DNA from: Algoriphagus sp. AK58
Lineage (GTDB): Bacteria; Bacteroidota; Bacteroidia; Cytophagales; Cyclobacteriaceae
Length of the DNA stretch: 64,000 nt
Assembly: GCF_014324365.1 (NCBI RefSeq)
Contig: NZ_QEIG01000001.1
Coordinates: 62,001-126,000 of the forward strand
Direction: 5' to 3'
The notes under the pieces were generated by a model that worked only from the letters and a program-made list of their open reading frames with translations, made no database searches and was not told the DNA's origin. Of this stretch, positions 17,599 to 26,221 are shown one piece after another (position 1 is the stretch's first letter; each line of letters starts with the position of its first letter). The translations under genes and the position numbers were made by a program.

Positions 17599-19194
17599 AT
17601 GAAAACAATTTCAAAAATCCAGTTGCCCAAAGACGGTTGGGCCGGCCTAAAAGAAAACTTCTCTGCTGATGCTACGGCAGGCTTTGTGGTGTTTTTGCTT
17701 GCCATGCCTCTGAGTTTGGGTATAGCCAAGGCATCTGATTTTCCACCTATCATGGGCTTGATCACTGCCATCATAGGCGGTATGGTCGTGAGTTTGTTTT
17801 CCGGTTCCAAGTTGACGATCAAAGGACCTGCGGCAGGTCTGATTGTGGTAGTAGCAGGTTCGGTTGCAGACTTTGGCGGTGGAGAAATCGGCTGGAAGCT
17901 AGCCCTTGGTGCCATGGTGGTGGCAGGGATAGTTCAGATCGGTTTTGGTTTTCTCAAACTGGGCAAACTGGCGGATATCTTTCCCCTTTCTGCCATTCAC
18001 GGCATGCTTGCGGCAATCGGGATCATCATCATTGTCAAGCAGATCCCTGTGCTTTTGGATGTCAATCCGGAAATGTACCGGGGAATGAGCATCGTTTCCA
18101 TGATTACGTCTATCCCCACGTTTTTTGCCAATTTTGATCCCCGCGCGACCCTTATCGGGGTCTACAGCTTGGCGATTATGATGGGGTGGCCTTACCTGAA
18201 GGATTTCAAACTCGGTAAAATCCCGGCTCCCTTGATGGTCCTGATCGTGGCTATTCCTTCCGAATTGGCCATGGACTTTGCACATACGGAGCCTCCATAT
18301 GCCTTGCTTCATATTGGCAGTCTGACCGATAATCTGAATTTCAATGCGGATTTCTCCGGAATTTCTCTACCGGCTGTATTCATCAAATATGTGATCATGT
18401 TTGCCTTGGTGGGGTCCTTGGAATCTCTGCTTACAGTCAAAGCCATTGACCTCGCGGATCCTTTTCGCAGGAAATCCGACAACAATAAAGATCTGATCGC
18501 AGTGGGTATCGGAAATACACTGAGTGCTTTCTTGGGTGGCTTGCCGATGATCTCCGAAGTGGCCCGTAGCTCGGCCAATGTCAACCAAGGTGCCAAAACC
18601 CGTTGGGCTAACTTTTTCCACGGGTTCTTCATCTTGGTTTTCGTGTTGGTCGCTACTCCAGTGATCGAAATGATTCCAAATGCTGCCCTTGCTGCGATGC
18701 TGATCACGGTAGGGATCAAGCTGGCGCATCCCAAGGAGTTTGTCAATACCTTCAAAATCGGTAAAGATCAGTTGGCTATTTTCCTGGTCACTATAGTCTT
18801 TACTCTGGTGGAGGACTTGCTGATCGGTATCGCTGCCGGTATTTTACTCAAAGTGATTTTGCACCTGATCAATGGAGCTTCGTTGAAAACGCTGTTTAAA
18901 GCGCCGGTTTTGGTATCATCCAATGGAAATGACTACCTAATCGAAATCGAACAAGCGGCGGTGTTTTCCAATTTTCTGACGATCAAAAAGAAACTGGAAG
19001 AAATCCCTGCAGGATTTAACCTCACTATTGATCTTAAAAACACCAAACTGGTAGATCACTCGGTCATGGAAAATCTCCACCGATTCCAGCATGAGTACGA
19101 AGAGCACGGAGGTTATGTGAAGATCGTCGGGCTGGATAATCACAAGCCGGTATCGGATCACCATTTGGCTGCCAGAAAGCTGGTACAGAGCTAA
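17599..19194 (+). CDS. SulP-family anion (probable bicarbonate) transporter with STAS domain
   Basis: About 531 residues from ATG 17599. The membrane part shows SulP signatures: FVVFLLAMPLSLGIA, the GSKLTIKGPAAGLIVVV segment, LSAIHGMLAAIGIIIIVKQ and GLPMISEVARSSANVNQGAKT. A C-terminal STAS domain follows (FLTIKKKLEEIPAGFNL through LVDHSVMENLHRF). Family members move sulfate, bicarbonate or other anions. The immediate DabAB neighbourhood suggests bicarbonate (BicA-like), although sulfate cannot be excluded from sequence. It is 42 bp downstream of dabB and probably in the same operon. Confidence 0.92.
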   Translation: MKTISKIQLPKDGWAGLKENFSADATAGFVVFLLAMPLSLGIAKASDFPPIMGLITAIIGGMVVSLFSGSKLTIKGPAAGLIVVVAGSVADFGGGEIGWKLALGAMVVAGIVQIGFGFLKLGKLADIFPLSAIHGMLAAIGIIIIVKQIPVLLDVNPEMYRGMSIVSMITSIPTFFANFDPRATLIGVYSLAIMMGWPYLKDFKLGKIPAPLMVLIVAIPSELAMDFAHTEPPYALLHIGSLTDNLNFNADFSGISLPAVFIKYVIMFALVGSLESLLTVKAIDLADPFRRKSDNNKDLIAVGIGNTLSAFLGGLPMISEVARSSANVNQGAKTRWANFFHGFFILVFVLVATPVIEMIPNAALAAMLITVGIKLAHPKEFVNTFKIGKDQLAIFLVTIVFTLVEDLLIGIAAGILLKVILHLINGASLKTLFKAPVLVSSNGNDYLIEIEQAAVFSNFLTIKKKLEEIPAGFNLTIDLKNTKLVDHSVMENLHRFQHEYEEHGGYVKIVGLDNHKPVSDHHLAARKLVQS

Positions 19195-19224
19195 TCCAAT
19201 TTACAACTACCTGTTAGACTAAAC

Positions 19225-19252
19225 CTAGGGTGCCATAAGTGTGGTACCCTGG
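19225..19252 (+). promoter_or_regulatory. Hairpin between SulP and porin genes
   Basis: AGGGTGCC and GGTACCCT arms around an eight-base loop (one G-T pair). It is followed by GGAGTTTTATTT, so it could be a weak terminator, or an attenuating or stabilising hairpin before the porin gene. Confidence 0.4.
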
Positions 19253-19270
19253 AGTTTTATTTCCCTAACC

Positions 19271-20617
19271 ATGAAAAAAGTAGTATTAATATTGCTCATG
19301 GCCTTCCTTCTCTTTTTTGCCATCATCCTGTCGGTCTATGGCCAAGGAGCTAAGGAAGTCAAGCTGTTTCTCAATGATTCACAGACGCATTGGGTCAAAG
19401 GAACAGGACTCGGTCAAATCTGGGTCAGGTACACGGATTTGAATCCGGGATCGACCATCTATGGCACTCCAAAAGACCAAGTATTTGATGTCGGACTTCG
19501 TAGGGTTCGCTACCAAATCATGGGACAACTTACCGATCAGGTATTTGTCTATACCCAGTTTGGGATCAATAGTTTCGGTTCGCTTTCGGGAAGAAAACCT
19601 AGTATGTTTCTTCATGATGTAACTGCTGAATATGCAGTGGTCAAGTCCAAACTCAGCTTAGGCGCAGGATTGCATGGTTGGAATGGTACCGTAAGGTATT
19701 CTTCCTCCTCGGTAGGTTCGATTCTTGGCTTGGATTTGCCTTACATCGAGGAGTCTACCAATGATGTGACGGACCAGTTTGTCCGCAAACTCGGAATCTT
19801 TGCCAAAGGCCAACTGGGAGGCTTGGATTATCGGGTTTCGGTCTCCAATCCTTTTCCGATCCAGACTGCTCTGAATCCGGTACCTACATTGCCGGAGAAT
19901 GTGACCAACATTGCTTATTACAGCACATCAGCCCCGGCGATGAACTACCAAGGCTATTTCTTCTGGCAGTTTCGGGACAAAGAAGCCAATCAGATTCCCT
20001 ACATGACTGGTACCTATTTGGGAAAAAAGAATGTCCTGAATATCGGGGCTGGATTTTCTACTCAGGATCATGCGGTTGAATACCGGGAAACCACAGGAAG
20101 TCAGGTGCGACAAAAGGCTTCCCGACAGCTTGGCTTGGATGTATTCTATGATGCGCCCATTAATCAGGAAATGGGAACTGCCCTGACCGCCTATGTAGCC
20201 CTGATTGAATATGACTTTGGTCCCAATTACCTAAGAAATGCCGGAGCCATGAACCCAGCCAATGGAGTCAATGGGCAAGGCACCTTTAATGGACCGGGCA
20301 ACAATATCCCGCTGATAGGGACCGGGCAAGTGTATTATACCCAAGTGGGATACCTGATGAAAAAAGACCTCTTAGGCAAATTGGGCACCCTTCAGCCTTA
20401 TGGGCAATTCACGGTCTCGGATTATCAACGAGTAGAAACACCCATCACTACCTACGATATCGGTATCAATTGGCTTCAAGCGGGACATCGGTCAAAGCTT
20501 TCCTTGGATTATCAAAGTCGCCCCATCTTAGCCAAAGGACAAGGAGAGCGGCTGATCAAGAATGAAGCAGATCCAAGAAAGGGAATGCTTGTCATGCAAT
20601 ACCAATTTTCCTTTTGA
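19271..20617 (+). CDS. Outer-membrane porin, probably anion-selective
   Basis: About 448 residues from ATG 19271. A signal peptide (KKVVLILLMAFLLFFAIILS) ends near VYGQG, and the mature protein consists of alternating amphipathic strands closing with VMQYQFSF, a typical aromatic-ended barrel. The N-terminal pattern LGQIWVRYTDLNPGS and LGLRR-like motif VGLRRVRYQIMGQL resemble OprO/OprP-type phosphate/anion porins found in Bacteroidota. It follows the SulP gene by about 75 bp, so it may let bicarbonate or another anion cross the outer membrane for that transporter. The exact solute is inferred, not shown. Confidence 0.85.
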   Translation: MKKVVLILLMAFLLFFAIILSVYGQGAKEVKLFLNDSQTHWVKGTGLGQIWVRYTDLNPGSTIYGTPKDQVFDVGLRRVRYQIMGQLTDQVFVYTQFGINSFGSLSGRKPSMFLHDVTAEYAVVKSKLSLGAGLHGWNGTVRYSSSSVGSILGLDLPYIEESTNDVTDQFVRKLGIFAKGQLGGLDYRVSVSNPFPIQTALNPVPTLPENVTNIAYYSTSAPAMNYQGYFFWQFRDKEANQIPYMTGTYLGKKNVLNIGAGFSTQDHAVEYRETTGSQVRQKASRQLGLDVFYDAPINQEMGTALTAYVALIEYDFGPNYLRNAGAMNPANGVNGQGTFNGPGNNIPLIGTGQVYYTQVGYLMKKDLLGKLGTLQPYGQFTVSDYQRVETPITTYDIGINWLQAGHRSKLSLDYQSRPILAKGQGERLIKNEADPRKGMLVMQYQFSF

Positions 20618-20642
20618 TTGAGGTTTTCTTAGTGTTAATGAT

Positions 20643-20668
20643 AACCCCGGAGGATTCCTTCGGGGGTA
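20643..20668 (+). terminator. Weak terminator-like hairpin after porin
   Basis: AACCCCGGAGG / CCTTCGGGGGT arms with a three-base loop (one G-T pair and one mismatch), followed by ATTTAAA. It ends the carbon island transcript if functional. Confidence 0.45.
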
Positions 20669-21178
20669 TTTAAAGGGGAGAAAAAGGATGAAAATGGGAG
20701 GAAAGATTGGCTCGCTTTTGAAATTCCCTTTAGTAAAAATCGCTCCAATGGGTTGGGTGAAAGGCCAGCCGCTCAAATAGGTTTTAAATCCTCCAGCTAA
20801 AGCTGGAGGCAATTTGGAATTTGGCAAAATCCACGCTTGAATAGGAATGTGGCTTTAGCCCATTCAAAAAAAGAATCCCAAATGCCTCGGGGCTTTAGCC
20901 CAGAGCTAACCTCTAACCTCAAAAAATAGCTTCATGCTTGTCTGAAAAGCAGGGATAGTCTCCCTAAGGATGTGGATGCTATTATTCAGAAATTGCCTTC
21001 TGCTTTCTAAAAAAAATGTAAATGAATTTTGATTTGCTGATTACAAAAATACCATTTGATGGTACCAAATAATAATCCGAATCTCTTCAGTTTTCTTTTA
21101 AGCCAATCTTAAGGCGGGACTAAGGAAAATTGAAGGGATCCGGATCCAAATTTACTTATCACCCTAATTACTAAAATC
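20669..21178. repeat. Intergenic region with REP-like palindromes
   Basis: No gene is seen in these 510 bp. A perfect palindromic hairpin CCTCCAGCTAAAGCTGGAGG lies at 20790-20809, and two GGCTTTAGCCC hairpins lie near 20851-20861 and 20890-20901. Similar TTTAGCCCATTC words recur near 30018 and 31696. The stretch before 21179 is A/T-rich and probably holds the Rieske gene promoter. Confidence 0.6.
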
Positions 21179-21649
21179 ATGGAAGAAAAAATGAACCGGA
21201 TGGAGTTTCTCAAATCCTTGGGTTTGAGAGGTGCATCCCTATTTGCCGTGTATTGCGCAGCCTCTGGATTAAGCAGCTGTGTCAACGAGAGTATGGATCC
21301 TACTTTGCCTCCTCCTTCCTCAGGAGGAACAAACCCTCCAGCGAACACCAATGAGCTGGTTCTTGACCTGACGAGTTCGACCTATTCCAAATTGAATACT
21401 GTGGGGAATTATGTGATCGTAAACAGTATTGTGGTCGCCAGAGTATCCAACACGGCTTTTGCAGCAGTGACTCAAGTATGCTCTCATGAAGGGAAAAAGA
21501 AAGTGTATTACCGGACCAACGAATTCTACTGTCCTGAACATGGAGCAAGGTTTGATACATCCGGAAAAGGACTGAATGCCAATGGTTCGAAAGGATTGAA
21601 AACTTACCGAACTGAACTCAAAGGAACTAGCCTTACCCTTTTCTTATAA
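21179..21649 (+). CDS. Rieske [2Fe-2S] lipoprotein
   Basis: A 156-residue protein with a lipobox GLSSC at residue 34, so the small iron-sulfur domain is anchored to a membrane. The cluster ligands are all present: Cys101 and His103 in VCSHEG, and Cys118 and His121 in FYCPEHGARF. This is the standard C-x-H ... C-x2-H Rieske pattern. It is not a cytochrome bc1 Rieske subunit, since it lacks that family's disulfide Cys and no cytochrome b is nearby. It opens a three-gene group with a DUF5777 barrel (2 bp gap) and a YceI protein. Electron transfer in the cell envelope is likely; partners are unknown. Confidence 0.93.
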   Translation: MEEKMNRMEFLKSLGLRGASLFAVYCAASGLSSCVNESMDPTLPPPSSGGTNPPANTNELVLDLTSSTYSKLNTVGNYVIVNSIVVARVSNTAFAAVTQVCSHEGKKKVYYRTNEFYCPEHGARFDTSGKGLNANGSKGLKTYRTELKGTSLTLFL

Positions 21650-21651
21650 TC

Positions 21652-22608
21652 ATGAACTCTAACCTTCATTTGAGGTGTCTGGCATTACTTGTGGCATTCG
21701 TAATGGGAATGATTGGATTACCCGAAGCAAAAGCCCAGGATGATTTGCTAAAAATGCTGGAAGAGGAGCAATCCAAAGAGCCCACCTACACCATAGCTAC
21801 CTTTAAAGCTTCCCGATTGATCAACGGACAGACAATTGAAACAGTCTCCAAAAATCACCTCAACTTCTGGATTTCCCACCGTTTTGGGGCAGTCAATAGT
21901 GGCTTCATTGCCAATTTCTTTGGCTTGGATGAAGCCAAAATCCGACTGGGTTTGGAGTATGGTCTAACAGACAATTGGCTCATCGGAGCGGGGAGGAGTT
22001 CGCTGGAAAAGACCTATGACCTTTACACCAAGTACAAGGTACTGAGGCAATCCAACAGGTTTCCGGTCACAGTCACCGGCTTGGCAGGATGGGGGATCAA
22101 TACGATGGAGACAGGATATGTCATGGAGTCCAGAGCCGAAATGCGCTTCAATGACAATCTGGAGCGCTATTCCTACTGGGGCCAGGCTTTGATTGCCAGG
22201 AAATTCAATGAGAAGCTTTCCCTACAAGTCATGCCTACTTTCCTGCATTACAACAAGGTCGAGGATCCTTCCATCCCCAATGACCTATGGGCTCTCGGGT
22301 TTGGCGGTAGGTACAAGCTGACCAAACGTTTTACCCTTTCCGGAGAGTATTACCACGCCTTCTCGGATCCCGATGGTTATCAGGCAAGTACTGGCAAAGC
22401 CTATCCTTACCACGATGCAATTTCCATCGGGGTAGATATCGAGACAGGCGGGCACGTCTTTCAACTTCACTTTACCAACTCTCGAGGAATGATTGAAAAG
22501 CATTTCATCGGGCAAACGGTCGGTTCTTGGGAGGACGGAGACATTTACTACGGATTCAATATTGCACGGACATTCAGCTTTGACAAAGGCGGAAAACACA
22601 AAGACTAA
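21652..22608 (+). CDS. DUF5777 family beta-barrel protein
   Basis: A 318-residue protein with a signal peptide ending in PEAKAQ near residue 29. The mature sequence alternates amphipathic strands (HLNFWISHRFGAVNSG, IRLGLEYGLTDNWLIGAGRS, LSLQVMPTFLHYN), as in the Bacteroidota DUF5777 outer-membrane-barrel family. Functions of the family are not established; members often sit next to YceI and cytochrome or Rieske genes, as here. The stop codon TAA overlaps the YceI start ATG by one base. Confidence 0.85.
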   Translation: MNSNLHLRCLALLVAFVMGMIGLPEAKAQDDLLKMLEEEQSKEPTYTIATFKASRLINGQTIETVSKNHLNFWISHRFGAVNSGFIANFFGLDEAKIRLGLEYGLTDNWLIGAGRSSLEKTYDLYTKYKVLRQSNRFPVTVTGLAGWGINTMETGYVMESRAEMRFNDNLERYSYWGQALIARKFNEKLSLQVMPTFLHYNKVEDPSIPNDLWALGFGGRYKLTKRFTLSGEYYHAFSDPDGYQASTGKAYPYHDAISIGVDIETGGHVFQLHFTNSRGMIEKHFIGQTVGSWEDGDIYYGFNIARTFSFDKGGKHKD

Positions 22609-23156
22609 TGAAAAGCATCCTAACTCTATCCGCCTTACTCTTCTTCCTTCATGTGGGAGAAGCAGGAGCACAGACGCTTTATGGTACCTCTTCCGGGGAG
22701 GTTTCTTTCTTTTCGGACACTCCCTTGGAGACCATAGAGGCAGTGAATAAGAAAAGTGGGGCCATTATCAATACCACTTCCCAAGAAATCGCAGTCCAGA
22801 TGAAGATCACTGATTTCGTGTTTCCCAACAAACTCATGCAGGAGCATTTTAATGAGAACTACATGGAAAGCGAAAAGTACCCGACTGCCAGTTTCAAAGG
22901 CAAGATCAAGGAGCAGGTAGATCTCAGCAAAGCGGGAACTTATCCCGTAACGGCTGAGGGTAGCCTGTCCATCCATGGTGTCACCAAACCGGTGACTGTA
23001 AAGGGAACGATCATTTCTAGCGGAAATGACCTCAAATTGGATTTCAAATTCCAGGTCAAGCCGGAGGAATACAAGATCGAAGTGCCCTCGCTTGTCATTA
23101 CCAAGATTGCCGAGTTGATCGATGTGTCCGGAAAGATGACTTTGGTCAAGAAGTAA
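22608..23156 (+). CDS. YceI family periplasmic protein
   Basis: A 182-residue exported protein (signal peptide ends GAGAQ near residue 22) with the lipocalin-like YceI fold. Family marks include VSFFSDTPLETIEA near the mature N-terminus, YPTASFKGKI, the GSLSIHGVTKPVTVKG segment that is nearly invariant in the family, and the final LIDVSGKMTL strand. YceI proteins bind isoprenoid or quinone-like lipids. Together with the Rieske protein this hints at an envelope redox or quinone-binding role, which is inference. Confidence 0.92.
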   Translation: MKSILTLSALLFFLHVGEAGAQTLYGTSSGEVSFFSDTPLETIEAVNKKSGAIINTTSQEIAVQMKITDFVFPNKLMQEHFNENYMESEKYPTASFKGKIKEQVDLSKAGTYPVTAEGSLSIHGVTKPVTVKGTIISSGNDLKLDFKFQVKPEEYKIEVPSLVITKIAELIDVSGKMTLVKK

Positions 23157-23180
23157 AGATGGATTGGGTTGATTTTGAAT

Positions 23181-23213
23181 AAAAGGGAAAGCTTTTAACT
23201 TCCCTTTTTTTAT
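23181..23213 (+). terminator. Rho-independent terminator
   Basis: Arms AAAAGGGAA / TTCCCTTTT with a ten-base loop and a run of Ts. It closes the Rieske-DUF5777-YceI operon. Confidence 0.8.
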
Positions 23214-23245
23214 GATAAGCCATCAGATACTTAGATCTCAAAATC

Positions 23246-24343
23246 ATGAACCTGAAAACTATCCAGACTGAAATCGACGCATCTTTCCTGTATGGAATTT
23301 TGGCTGATCATGAAGAGGACAAAAATGTCGCAGCCGTCTTTCGTGAGATGAGTGAAATCGAGCAGGGCCATGCCCTGGCTTTTGCCAAAAAATTCAATCT
23401 GGACCCAGGGAATCTTCCCAAGCCGTCGGGAAGAGCGAAAACCTTGGCCTTGATCGGAAGAATCCTAGGATACGATTATGTCTTGGGCGTGTTGTTGGAT
23501 ACAGAAAAGAGCATCTCCACTGCCATCGCAGGAGCCCGTCATAGGACAAAATCTTCTTCTTCCATCTCGGACACGGCCCATGTCACCATTCTCAAAAACA
23601 TCCTGAATAGCTCCAAAAAGGTCTCAGGCTCTAATCTGGCCAGATTCGAAAAGCGTCACCGTTCTGTAGGAGGCAATGCCCTGCGTGCTGCAGTGCTTGG
23701 AGGCAATGATGGCTTAGTTTCCAACTTCAGCTTGGTCATGGGGATAGCAGGGGCCACAAGTGGTCAGGATGAAGTGCTTTTGACCGGACTCGCGGGACTT
23801 TTGGCAGGAGCCTTGTCCATGGCCTTGGGCGAATGGATTTCCGTCAGGAGTTCCCAGGAGCTCTACGAAAACCAAATGAACCTCGAAATGGAAGAATTGG
23901 AAGCCAGTCCGGCAGGAGAGGAGAAGGAACTGGCGTTGATTTACCTATCGAAAGGAATTCCGGAGGCCCAAGCCGCACAAATGGCCAAGGAAGTAATTGA
24001 AAACAAGGGGCATGCCCATGAAATCCTGGTCAAGGAAGAACTCGGCATCAACAGCGAAGACCTCAAAGGCTCAGCCATGGAGGCAGCCATCACTTCATTT
24101 ATCCTCTTTGCGATAGGAGCCATTATACCGGTGATACCCTTCTTCTTTTTGGGAGGATTGAAAGCGGTATTGTTCAGCGCCTTGCTTAGTGCCATCGGGC
24201 TTTTTGGCATTGGTTCGGCTATCACCTTATTTACAGGCAAATCGGTTTGGTATTCCGGTTTTCGTCAGGTTTTGTTTGGACTAATGGCTGCGGCTATCAC
24301 CTTCGGGATAGGGAAATGGATTGGGGTGTCGATAGCAGGGTAA
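23246..24343 (+). CDS. Ferritin-like/rubrerythrin domain fused to VIT1/CCC1 metal transporter
   Basis: A 365-residue protein with two modules. The first about 130 residues are helical with Glu/His patterns of a diiron ferritin-like domain (EMSEIEQGHALAFAKKF). The rest is a VIT1/CCC1 transporter: ALRAAVLGGNDGLVSNFSLVMG, LAGALSMALGEWISVRSSQELYE and a late Gly-rich helix pair. Such fusions (MbfA type) export iron or manganese out of the cytoplasm, with the ferritin-like part sensing or oxidising the metal. It follows the YceI operon but is separated by a terminator, so it may be independently expressed. Confidence 0.9.
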   Translation: MNLKTIQTEIDASFLYGILADHEEDKNVAAVFREMSEIEQGHALAFAKKFNLDPGNLPKPSGRAKTLALIGRILGYDYVLGVLLDTEKSISTAIAGARHRTKSSSSISDTAHVTILKNILNSSKKVSGSNLARFEKRHRSVGGNALRAAVLGGNDGLVSNFSLVMGIAGATSGQDEVLLTGLAGLLAGALSMALGEWISVRSSQELYENQMNLEMEELEASPAGEEKELALIYLSKGIPEAQAAQMAKEVIENKGHAHEILVKEELGINSEDLKGSAMEAAITSFILFAIGAIIPVIPFFFLGGLKAVLFSALLSAIGLFGIGSAITLFTGKSVWYSGFRQVLFGLMAAAITFGIGKWIGVSIAG

Positions 24344-24483
24344 ATCGAAAAAATGAAATAATGGGTAATTTCAGGTAATATTTTTAGGATTTGATTTGAT
24401 TCAGGATTTTAAGATTCTTGGGGAAGCACCTCGGGATTTGAAATGACTAGAAATCGGCTGGAATTTTTTGATGCGCCGGGAAT

Positions 24484-24798
24484 TTATTGTTTTTCTTCGA
24501 CTCGATAGATCGGGACTAATTCTTGGTACCATTCCTCTAAGCGTCCATTGATGAAGACAAATTTGTACAATTCATTTTCATAAGGATAATTTCGATAGGA
24601 AAGAACTTCAATCAGTTCCCCGGCTTCCATGCGTTTTTCGGCTATGGTAAAGTTTCTACCCAAATTACGGATCAATTCTTCCTTGGATATCCCAAGTTCG
24701 AGACGATTCATATTTCTGTTATTGAATCCAGGAAAAATGCCGAGCGAGCAAGACGAGACTAAAAGGGCTATAAAAAGGAAAAGGTAAATGCGTCTCAT
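24484..24798 (-). CDS. Small hypothetical lipoprotein
   Basis: A 104-residue protein with a lipobox VSSCS (Cys17). The mature part begins with a Gly/Asn/Arg-rich linker and then an LELGISKEELIRNLGRNF helix and a strand pair ending ELYKFVFINGRLEEWY. This resembles the SmpA/OmlA-like fold used by outer-membrane assembly lipoproteins, but the match is only by pattern. It is a single gene at the edge of the repeat island. Confidence 0.65.
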   Translation of the reverse strand: MRRIYLFLFIALLVSSCSLGIFPGFNNRNMNRLELGISKEELIRNLGRNFTIAEKRMEAGELIEVLSYRNYPYENELYKFVFINGRLEEWYQELVPIYRVEEKQ

Positions 24799-25030
24799 CT
24801 TTAGTTTTTAATTCTAGAGACGGAAGCTTGGGTTAGAGGTTTTGTGAAGTAGATTAAATAGTAGTAAGCGACTTATATTCAGTAGACAAAAATTAAGTTG
24901 GTTGGTGAAACAGCAAAGGAGAGTTTTTGGTATTTCCAAAACAGGGGTCTATTATTTTACCTGATTTTTATTTGTCCCTAGAAATTTGATCGAAATAACA
25001 ATTCCCCGAAGCGGGTTGAACTTTTTTTCC
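24799..25030. other. Non-coding stretch before repeat island
   Basis: No gene or obvious structure is seen. The sequence is A/T-rich and probably contains the promoter of the small lipoprotein, which reads leftward. Confidence 0.5.
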
Positions 25031-25420
25031 TATCGGCCATGCCTACGGCATTTTCCAATCCAAATCTAGCCATCTAATCCAGCCAATGAATTGGCTGGCA
25101 AAAGGATCGGTCATGCCTACGGCATTAATTAATAATCGGTTTTACCGTATTTCTTCACTTTAAAGTCCCATAGGGACGACTGATTGTCTTGCCAGCCGTT
25201 TTAACGGCTGGAAAAAATTGCTTACAGCTATTTCTAGAGTCCCGTATGGACGGTCGATCTTTTTGAAAAAATCTAATAACTATCCTTTATTAGAATTTTT
25301 CTCTATTTGCCCACCAACTTCCCCTGCATCCCGGCCTATGGCTAAAATGACCCGTTTAGGGTCATTTTTATTTCGCTTTATTCTGCTTTTGTATTTTCTG
25401 GAATTTTTAATTCCGTTTCC
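25031..25420. repeat. Long direct repeat A, copy 1
   Basis: Starts TATCGGCCATGCCTACGGCA and contains, in order, hairpins GCCAGCCAATGAATTGGCTGGC, ATGCCTACGGCAT, TCCCATAGGGACGA and GCCAGCCGTTTTAACGGCTGG. Then come CCGTATGGACGG, an inverted pair around TCTAATAAC...TTATTAGA, and a terminator-like AAAATGACCC/GGGTCATTTT hairpin. It is almost identical to 27671-28058 over its whole length. The small open frames inside are shared with that copy and look non-coding. Confidence 0.85.
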
Positions 25421-25507
25421 AAAAAGTTCAATCCTCTCGAAATCGCAGCGCTAATCGGGACTGTCGCTTCAGGTTAGCTTGTCCGGTAGGCATGGTCCAA
25501 CCTTTAT

Positions 25508-25694
25508 TATCGGCCATGCCTACGGCATTTTCCAATCCAAATCTAGCCATCTATTCCAGCCAATGAATTGGCTGGCAAAAGGATCGGTCATGCCTCCGGA
25601 ATTAATTAATAATCGGTTTTACCGTATTTCTTCACTTTAAAGTCCCATAGGGACGACTGATTGTCTTGCCAGCCGTTTTAACGGCTGGAAAAAA
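25508..25694. repeat. Long direct repeat A, copy 2 (first half only)
   Basis: Nearly identical to the first 187 bp of the copy at 25031, from TATCGGCCATGCC through the GCCAGCCGTTTTAACGGCTGG hairpin, then diverges into a poly-A stretch. Confidence 0.85.
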
Positions 25695-25931
25695 AGGATA
25701 AAACCTATTTTGTGAGTCCCATCGGGACGGGGCATATTTTCTTCCAGTAGCGATTACTTTTTGAATTGTGCCTACTGATGATTTTTATTTACCAAATGCC
25801 TATTTCCGATCGAGTAGCATTTTCAAAGCCTTGATGGTCTCCTGTTGGGATTTGATCGTATTTTGTTGGGCCTCAATTATTTTCTCCTCTAGGAGTAGAA
25901 TCATGGCTGGGACTAGGTGTAGTCCCCCCTG

Positions 25932-26221
25932 TCTAGGAGTAGAATCATAGTTGGGACTAGGTGTAGTCCCGACAACTGTACAGGAGCCTATACACCTTTA
26001 TATAACTACAAATTTGCGATTTGCTTATGATTCAAGATTAAATCAAAGTGAACCAATTTCATTCCGATAATTATCGGGATGGTAAGGATAGGAGGGTAGG
26101 ACAAGGGGTTAAGAAATCTTCCCTTAGGAAGATTTTAACCTTGGGCCAGTATGCAGGGAGGGTAAACTTCACCCAGCACCCAATTGAACTTAGGCGATGC
26201 CTAGAAGATACTACGCCTAGA
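25932..26221. repeat. Direct repeat B, copy 1 (left flank of barrel gene)
   Basis: Begins TCTAGGAGTAGAATCAT and ends GAAGATACTACGCCTAGA. It contains a GGGACTAGGTGTAGTCCC palindrome, GATAATTATC, and an AAATCTTCC/GGAAGATTT hairpin. The opening 40 bp is also present as an extra tandem unit at 25888-25931. The last bases include the stop codon (TAG on the minus strand) of the barrel gene at 26217-27020. Confidence 0.85.

Noticed and set aside
17592-18755. Several frames antisense to the SulP gene
   Set aside because: They fall within a well-supported transporter with clear motifs, and have no signal peptides, domains or promoters.
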